Assembly: GCF_037325665.1 (NCBI RefSeq)
Contig: NC_090250.1
Span: 29,078,831 to 29,142,830, forward strand
Reading direction: 5' to 3'
Length of the DNA: 64,000 bases
Source of the DNA: Littorina saxatilis
Taxonomy: Eukaryota > Mollusca > Gastropoda > Littorinimorpha > Littorinidae
The translations under genes and the position numbers were made by a program. The notes under the pieces are model-generated. The model had not been told where the DNA came from and did no database searches. It saw nothing but the letters and a program-made list of their open reading frames with translations. Of this stretch, positions 57,040 through 64,000 are shown piece by piece; the stretch's first letter is position 1; each line of letters begins with the position of its first letter.

Positions 57040-57375
57040 ATTTTTCAGATTATCGCTTCTACATTTTATTGCACGTACTTGGGGCAGATCAGAATTTCAC
57101 ACTGGAAGATGACAAATTGGTCTTGTGAGTTGAGAACCACATGTTCTTTGCCGACAGAAATCACGATGGGACAAGATGCAGATTGTGTTGAAGAGATGTT
57201 TGCAGATTATCGCATCTACATTTTATTGCTCAGATCAATGCACGAAGTTGGGGTAGATCTGAATTTCGCAATGCCGGAAGACGACAAATCGGTCTTTAAT
57301 TGAGTTGAGAACCACATGTTCTTTGGCGGCAGAAATCACTATGGGACAAGATGAGGATTGTGTTGAGGAGGTTAA
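57040..57375 (+). repeat. Tandem dimer of a roughly 160-175 bp unit
   Basis: CAGATTATCGC-TCTACATTTTATTGC occurs at 57047 and 57202, and GTTGAGAACCACATGTTCTTT at 57130 and 57304, with GACAAAT-GGTCTT and GGGACAAGATG also repeated. A frame from 56971 to 57303 crosses both units (110 residues, including DADCVEEMFADYRIYILLL). It could be a decayed gene piece, but the second unit has a stop where the first reads on. Confidence 0.6.
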
Positions 57376-57699
57376 TAGGCTACTGACTGACTTTAGATGA
57401 AGAGTTCCTAGACCTGGTTTTTGTAGAGAGGCATCATGATGATATCCTGTGTTTTTTTAACGTTCTTGGTGACAACGCGCCAGAATCGCACGAAGATCGA
57501 ACTCTCGAAGAAAACAAGTTTATCGCTGAACATCGGAAATGTGAAAGTATTACTCTTCCTGTCTGATCAGTCTCCCCGTTAAATCTACAGGCTACATTAT
57601 TTATCAGGTAACTTACCAAACCGGAGTGTGTGTGTGTCAGTGTGTGTGTGTGTGTGCCGGATTACCACCATTAACGCACCCTTTTGGACTTTTCTACGT

Positions 57700-58130
57700 A
57701 ACTTTAAGCGTCCACTTAAAATTGGTAGTGCGCAGTTTTAGTCACTGCCGGATTTTGTCGGATTTGAGAGTAGCGCATTAGCTCGCCTAAAACCCGTCAT
57801 AACTACTGAAATGTTCAACACTCAAGCTTGAAATTTTGTATTATGTAAGAATGGACAATTAACTATATAGACTATAAAAATAAATTATGTAAGTGTTATG
57901 GATCACCGGGTAGCGTCTACTTCAAAGTGGTAGGGCGCTGTTTAGTCAATGGCGGAAATCGTCGGATTTGAGAGTAGTGCATTAGCTCTCCTTAAACTCG
58001 TCATAACTTCCGTATTTTTCATCATTGAAGTTTGAAATTTTGTATTATGTGAGAATGGACGATGAACTAACTAGAAATATAAAAATAAAGTATATAAGTG
58101 CTATGGTTCAAGGTAGCGCGTGCTGGCGCG
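57700..58130. repeat. Tandem dimer of a roughly 205-bp unit
   Basis: GTCGGATTTGAGAGTAG (about 57758 and 57960), TTGAAATTTTGTATTATGT and ATAAAAATAAA recur with the same spacing. Copies are about 85 percent alike by eye. A (GT)n tract lies just upstream at 57627-57656. Confidence 0.8.
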
Positions 58131-58988
58131 TGCTAGCGCGTAGTTTGGTCGGGCCGGATTATTGTGATTCTTGGACAATCGTGTGCCTGTGCTGGACTTG
58201 CAGGAAGACAAACGGCGTCGGAACGGTATACGTGCTGCCAAGTGTGCACGCCCAGAGCGCAGTGTGAACCGAGAGTGAGTGTGTCATTGTGTGGAAGTTT
58301 TGCTTGATTGATTTATTCATGATTTAATTTGCCTTTTGGTTCAATAGAAAAATCTGTGTACGTTATACTTTGTATTTTGTGGTGTGATTCGCCCGAGTGC
58401 GAGACCCCCATCCCCGAACGCCTCTGTGGGTAGAATTGTATAATTGTGTGAGTAACGTGAGTGTGTAGATGAGAATGTGTAGATGAGAATGTGAAAGTTG
58501 CTTTGGACCCAGACACACACAGCAGACTTCAACGCAACAGCTAAGTTTCAGCCTGACAAAGAAATTCGAGTGACACAGCTAAGGGCTGTACTTGTTATTT
58601 CTCTATTAAAACAAATGTTTCAAGATCTTTAGGCCAATAAAAATAAATTGTCTGTTTCTAATAACATGGGTAAACAAAATAGGGTAGGTAGGTAGGGATT
58701 TTTAATTTTTTTTGCCAGGATAGAATTCTTCAAAATAACTAAATGACACAAAGAGACAAGACTCGCTATAGATAAATTTATAAAAAAAAGAGTAAAAAAT
58801 GTGACAAAGAATATAAAATGATTGTTTTACCTGGTCTGGAATCTTCAGTAGTAATTGCATAAAAAAAGTCTGATATATCAATTATCATGTTAACTTTTTC
58901 TTAAAATGGGTGCGCTAAATCCTAGTCTGTTTGTTTTTAATGGACTAAGCAATCCTTGGGCTGACAGAAAATATGTATTTTAAAAATG
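58131..58988. other. Intergenic; no gene supported
   Basis: GCGTGCTGGCGCGTGCTAGC repeats occur at about 58118-58142. A short (GGTA)n tract lies at 58681-58696. Frames lack domain or splice support. Confidence 0.4.
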
Positions 58989-60960
58989 TCCAGTTGCTTA
59001 AAATTACTTATTTTTCTAATTGGAAGAGAATATACACTCTTTTGTGTTCAAATGGGTAGGGGGCGGGGGTAGTAAAAAGATCACAGTTCAAGATTGTGCG
59101 CGACAAGAGGTGTGTTTCTTTTAACTGTGATAAAGAGCGAAAACTCAACTTGGTATCTAACACTATTTCTGAACACTGTAACCACTGTAACCACTTTAGC
59201 ACTTTTAATTTATTTTTTCTGTCTTCCAAACTTCTCCTCCTCCTCCTCTTCTTCTTCGTTCATGGGCTTAGACTCCTACGTTCACTCATGTTTTTAGCAC
59301 GAGTGGATTTTTACGTGTATGACCGTTTTTACCCCGCCATTTAGGCAGCCATACGCCGCTTTCGGAGGAATTCCAAACTTCTAATTCAGCTTCAAAAAAG
59401 GTGTTTTTTTAATTAAACAGTTAAATCACTATGTTGGATATTCTATTTTGCTTCCCTATTTATCTGAAGTTTTTGATCATCTGATTACCTTGCTTTCCTA
59501 TTTGTAAGATAATATGCACTCTTTTCTGAAAAATAGGTAGGGGGTGGGGGTAGTAAAAGCATCAAAGTTCAAGATTTTGCGCGACAAGAGGTGTGTTTCT
59601 TTTAACTGTGATGAAGAGGGATAACTGAACTTGGTATCTAACACTATTTCTGAACACTGTAACCACATTAGTACTTTTAATTTTTTTTTTCTGTCTTCCA
59701 AGCTTTAAATTCAGCTAATAAAATGAGTAAAAAAGTGTGTTTTTCTGAATTCAACAGTTAAATTACTATGTTGGATGTTCTATTTTGCTTCCCTATTTCT
59801 GTTCTGAAGTTTTTGATCATCTGATTACCTTGCCTTTCTATTTGGAAGACAATATGCACTCTTTTCTGAAAAATGGGTAGGGGGTGGGGGAAGTAAAAGC
59901 ATCACAGTTCAAGATTTTGCGCGACAAGAGGTGTGTTTCTTTTAACTGTGATGAAGAGGGATAACTAAACTTGGTATTGTAACCACTTTAGCACTTTTAA
60001 TTTATTTTTTTCTGTCATCCAAGCTTTAAATTCAGCTTACAAAATGAGTAAACAAGTGTGTTTTTTCTGAATTCAACAGTTAAATCACTCTGTTGGGTGT
60101 TCTTTTTTGCTTCCCTATTTCTGTTCTGAAGTTTTTGATCATCTGATTACCTTGCCTTTCTATTTGGAAGATAATATGCACTCTTTTCTGAAGAATGGAT
60201 AGGGGTAGTAAAAGCATCACAGTTCAAGATTTTGCGCGACGAGAGGTGCGTTTCTGTGATGAAGAGGGATAACTCAACTTGGTATCTAACACTATTTCTG
60301 AACACTGTAACCAGTTTTGCACTTTTAATTTATTTATTTCTGTCATCCAAGCTTTAAATTCAGCTTACAAAATGAGTAAACAAGTGTGTTTTTTCTTAAT
60401 TCAACAGTTAAATCACTATGTTGCATGTTCTTTTTTGCTTCCCTATTTCTGTTCTGAAGTTTTTGATCATCTGATTACCTTGCTTGTCTATTTGGAAGAT
60501 AATATGCACTCTTTTCTGAAAAATGAGTAGGCGGTGGGGGTTGTAAAAGCATCACAGTTCAAAATTTTGCGCGACAAGAGGTGTATTTCTTTTAAAATTT
60601 GTGAAGAGGGATAACTCAACTTGTTATTTAACACTATTTCTGAACACTGTAACCACTTTAACACTTTTAATTTATGTTTGACTGTGTTCCATGCTTCAAA
60701 TTGGGCTTCAAAAATGGATACATAAGGGGTTTTTTCCAAATTCACCTGTAAAATCACTATGTTTGATGTTCTATTTTGCTTCCCTATTTCTCTTCTTCAG
60801 TTTCTAAGCATCCGATTGTTTTTTTGTTAACATATTCACAATACAATATCACAATTTCTTCAGTAGGGTTTGCGTGAAAAAATCTCATACCTATGCTCAA
60901 ACTTCAGTCGCTATCTCAAAATTTTGCGCGACAAGCTCTATTCATTTTGTTTTTTCCTGA
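58989..60960. repeat. Satellite of 315-340 bp units, five to six copies
   Basis: GCGCGACAAGAGGTG (last copy GCGCGACAAGCTC) marks units near 59098, 59579, 59919, 60233, 60569 and 60924. The first interval is 481 bp because of a 135-bp SINE insert plus a 12-bp duplication. The others are 340, 314, 336 and 355. Shared phrases include TTTTTGATCATCTGATTACC, ATATGCACTCTTTTCTGAA and AACACTATTTCTGAACACTG. The last unit is the most diverged. Confidence 0.92.
59236..59370 (-). mobile_element. 5'-truncated SINE (family 2) with perfect 12-bp duplication
   Basis: TTCCAAACTTCT flanks both sides (59224-59235 and 59371-59382). On the minus strand the 135-bp insert starts in the CCGAAAGCGGCGTATGGCTG region of the family 2 SINE, carries one TAAAAATCCACTCGTGC unit and ends in a (GAA)n(GGA)n tail. 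Neighbouring satellite units show the uninterrupted site. Confidence 0.92.
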
Positions 60961-61691
60961 TAAACAAAACACTGAACTAACATAAAAACAAACCTTTAAA
61001 ACTGCCTAACCACTTTGAAATATGGCCTCAGGTGTATACTCCAGCCTTAAGGCAAAAAAAAAGGAGGTCTGTTTTCGGTATCCCGACCGACCCTATTTTT
61101 TCGCGCGACCATTGACTTTTTTTGGCATTTGGGAGGAAAAAAAACATAAAAAAAAGAAGTCTGTTTTTTTGGCAAAATAACTTAAAGTGTAACTAAACAG
61201 ACATTATGAAGTGTCAGCTTTACTGAATTGCTTTATGTTTTGTCCAAGTATAGACCTGTAGAAGCGATACTGGACGATTTTTCCAACGTTTACTGTGTTT
61301 TCTGATTTACTACGATTTTTTAAAAGTGTTGAACCCATTTCAGATTTACCTGATTATCTGTTCTTGATTTGATACTTCCAAAGAACAAGTGGTACTTTGA
61401 GTTCCGGTTTTATGTTTTGACCAATCAGAATTTGGTTCCTAAATAAAATCGTCTGCTGCCTGTCCCAGCAGAGTCGGCAACAAGCACTGCTTGCCACATG
61501 TGTGATGTTACCAACAGAAATAGCCATAAATTGGGCAAGGTAGCAATGTAAATGAATTGGATCTAACTAATGTGCTTGTACTGCATCTCTGGCCTTTGAA
61601 TTCACTCCAAATGTACTGGCTCAGCGTGAGAGGCAACATCCTGTCGAAGTCGTAAGCACGAGGCTGACTGGGAGATTATTATTCGAAGAGC
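60961..61691. other. Upstream region of the last gene candidate
   Basis: A repeat-like stretch at 61060-61180 has two GAGGTCTG/GAAGTCTG units and TATCCCGACCGACCCTA. No TATA box was identified. An in-frame stop precedes the proposed start codon. Confidence 0.4.
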
Positions 61692-63740
61692 ATGCTGAAA
61701 CGGATTGTAAGTACAATATTTTACATGTTCTCGACATTTCTGTTGATCTTTCCTTAACTTTAATTGTTTCCTTGATTTAAAACCCTAGGGCTTGTATTTT
61801 CAGTTGTGATACTAAGCACGTATATTTACCACAGTATCCGATCACTTCACACTTGAATTTTGGAATGATGAAGTGGAATTATTTCTGGATCTAATTTATT
61901 CCTTGTTCCCCCCCTCTCGATTCCTTTTTTCGCCACATATGTATTGTCGTGTGAGGGGGTAGATGCGTGTACTGGCTGATTTTTTTTTTTTACTTCGGTC
62001 AGATACAGATGATTGGAGAAAAAAAATTGTCAAGGATTTCAGAATTTAATAGATCTGTTCGAAGTTTTTACGGGATGGGTCCTGTTAAAATACAGACTGA
62101 ATGTGCCCAAGATGAACTTTTGATTAAACATACACACACAAATGAATCTCTTGAGTTTGTTATACGGCGAATGTCCAGTTTCCACCACCACGTCTGTGGT
62201 ATGTTTTTATACTGTTTGATTGAATAGACTGACGTGCATTCTCTCGCAAATGTGCGCGCGTGTGTGTTTGTCTGTGCCTCAGACTTATTAATCAAAGACG
62301 ATGTTGCACATTGCAGATCTATGCGACAGGAGCAAGTGGACAAGACAGCTACATTATTTGTCTGAGCGAAGATCCAACGGTAAGCTCTTTCAGCCGAAGA
62401 CAGCGAGCCTGGGTGCATGCATGCAAGCTTCTATCATGTTCGTGTGAGTGCTGCAGGGCTATTAGACGACTTTTCATTATTCTTGATTTGGAGATCCATG
62501 CAGGGTATTAGAAAGTGCAGAATATACACATTTGAACAAATACGATGTGTGTTTGCTCTGAAAAAGAGAAAAGACGCAACAAACAAACATTGTATTTGTT
62601 TAAAGTATCACAAATATTTATTACCTGTATCTGCATGTTTTGATAATGATGAACATGAAGGGTAAATTACTTTGACGTGTGCTTTTTTCTTTTTTAACCA
62701 CACTGATAACGAATGATAGAAACACAGACACACTTAATAACATATCCACAAAAATTGTAACAATAAATGTAAGCTGAACAATGCCTGCAACACATTTCAG
62801 GCCTCAGAAGGAAGTAATTATGAGATTCAGACAGAGAGAGAAAGCCCAACACGAAACCAGTTGTGACATTTTTTATTTCATTATGTAATAATAAAAACAC
62901 GACAACAACGTATTTCCTGTACTTAGTTTCGTGCAATTATGGAGTGCAAAGTATGTCTAATTGAGTGGCATAAAGAGGCACAGTTGCATGAAAAACCAAC
63001 TCGGATCTTGACTAGGATCAGGATTTTACATGGACACAACCTAGAATTTAAGATCCTGGGGGGAGGGGGGTACTGCGCCTTTCACATCAAGATGTAAAGA
63101 TCTATTTTAAATAATACTTATTAGAAGGGAACAAAATCAAACAAACTACAACAATCGTTCTGAGGGGAGAGAATTACCTCTTCCGAAGAAATTACCTCCC
63201 TTGCTTTTCTTGTCGTGACTTACGTAGAGTAAAGTGAATAGAAAGTGAATCAGTCAGTAACAAAAAAAACCCACAGCATTTCTTAAGATCAATGAGGAGT
63301 CTTGAAGTATTTGTCAATGTTAATCTTGTATGCATAACAAACAATATATTACGGATTGATAATTAAAGAAAATCGTCTCTTCTACAGGGTTGACCCCCCT
63401 AAAAAGGACACCCACAACCATGCAAATTACTTCTGCATCTGTTGAACCAATTATTTTATATATGGTATTCATTAACTTCAGTTTATGTTCTGCCTTTCCA
63501 GTAAGTGGCAATTTTGTAAATTGAATGGTCTGACTTTTATGCAATTTTAATTTTTTTTCTCCAAATTCGGGGGTCGACTAAACAGAACGAGTTTTGACAT
63601 TGAGCGGTAGCCATTTTTACCTAATTTAAACCATTCAGGCTTTTACCTTTTTGATTATTTTGAATGTCTGAGTATGTAAAAACATCCCCTTCAACCCCCA
63701 GGCTATCGATGACCTGAAGAAAGCATGCAGTTACAGCTAA
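61692..63740 (+). CDS. Putative small spliced gene, unrecognised
   Basis: ATGCTGAAACGGATT (61692-61706, MLKRI) ends at GTAAGT in phase 0. An exon at 62317-62379 (acceptor CATTGCAG, donor ACG|GTAAGC) reads IYATGASGQDSYIICLSEDP and T in phase 0. A last exon at 63702-63740 (acceptor CAACCCCCAG) reads AIDDLKKACSYS and stop. These three join in frame to 38 residues. A further block at 62003-62198 has good splice sites and an open phase 0 frame (IQMIGEKKLSRISEFN...), but its 196 nt shifts the frame of the later exons, giving an alternative protein that ends soon after. It could be a microprotein gene with two isoforms, or a non-coding RNA. No family recognised. Confidence 0.35.
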
Positions 63741-64000
63741 TCCTCAGACACGAAAGCGTTGGTGTCATTGGTGATGCAAAAGTTAGATAATTTAACCTAC
63801 AAATTTGCCACTTTGTGAACTGCACATGCATAAAATCAAGTTTAAGTATGCTGAATATGAAGTTATCCAGTCAATTGGTGTAGAAGTTATAGCATTTCTG
63901 TCAGTTAACAGTATTTAAAATCTCTAAAGTAAAATCTGACATATTCGAAAGTTTTGCATAAACACCCAGACAATTTTTACGATACTCTCCTAAGCTTCTC
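63741..64000. other. Window end; no gene seen
   Basis: AT-rich sequence after the last exon candidate, with no AATAAA in good position. Confidence 0.4.

Overview
The window reads as repeat-rich, intron-rich nuclear DNA from a marine snail. Three abundant repeat families seen here (a GAGTCACTT... element, an ACATTTAGTCAAG... element and a GGCTCACGTAAG... element) and the very long GA/CT and CA/GT microsatellites are ones I associate from memory with caenogastropod genomes, Littorina (periwinkles) in particular. That attribution is recall, not a database result. A (TTAGGG)n tract, tRNA-derived SINEs, LINEs of jockey/CR1 type and TTAA-, TA-, TTA- and 8/9-bp-duplicating DNA transposons fit a mollusc. 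I see no prokaryotic, organellar or LTR-retroelement sequence. A run of 200 Ns at 26591-26790 is an assembly gap.

Gene content is low and split into small exons. (1) Plus strand, 9158-14169: a six-exon gene for a predicted 275-residue type I membrane glycoprotein with a signal peptide, a Thr-rich mucin-like ectodomain, one membrane segment and a short tail. (2) Minus strand, 51946-47091: a two-exon gene for a predicted 327-residue type II membrane protein with a LicD/fukutin-type nucleotidyltransferase-fold domain. (3) Plus strand, about 15797-24310: a chain of five exon-like blocks with good splice sites but stops in the later exons, probably a long non-coding RNA or a transcript with a very short protein. 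(4) Plus strand, 61692-63740: an unrecognised small spliced gene candidate. Orphan exons lie at 28330-28465 (+), 31806-31919 (-) and 33280-33469 (+).

Layout: 1-5.6 kb is nested mobile DNA (a SINE, and a LINE split by a 3-kb TTAA transposon with a decayed THAP domain, Kolobok-like). 6.9-9 kb holds a MULE-like MITE, a foldback and an 80-bp palindromic satellite. 9.2-14.2 kb is the mucin-like gene, its introns filled with a LINE tail, a helentron-like element and a foldback carrying telomeric repeats. 15.8-24.3 kb is the non-coding transcript with Harbinger- and hAT-like inserts. 24-34 kb is mostly repeats. 34.3-37.4 kb is a 5'-truncated LINE with a long intact reading frame. 38-47 kb is intergenic microsatellite and SINE sequence. 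47-52 kb is the LicD gene, whose intron is almost all transposon. 52.4-61 kb is MITEs, foldbacks and a 330-340 bp satellite. 61-64 kb is the last gene candidate.

The most interesting signal is a set of non-autonomous elements in three unrelated-sequence families that share one architecture: a 9-13 bp motif at the 5' end, its inverted copy shortly before the 3' end, then a small hairpin and a terminal CTTG, inserted between T residues. This matches Helitron-like (helentron-associated) elements. Two 701-bp copies, 35 kb apart, differ at one visible base.
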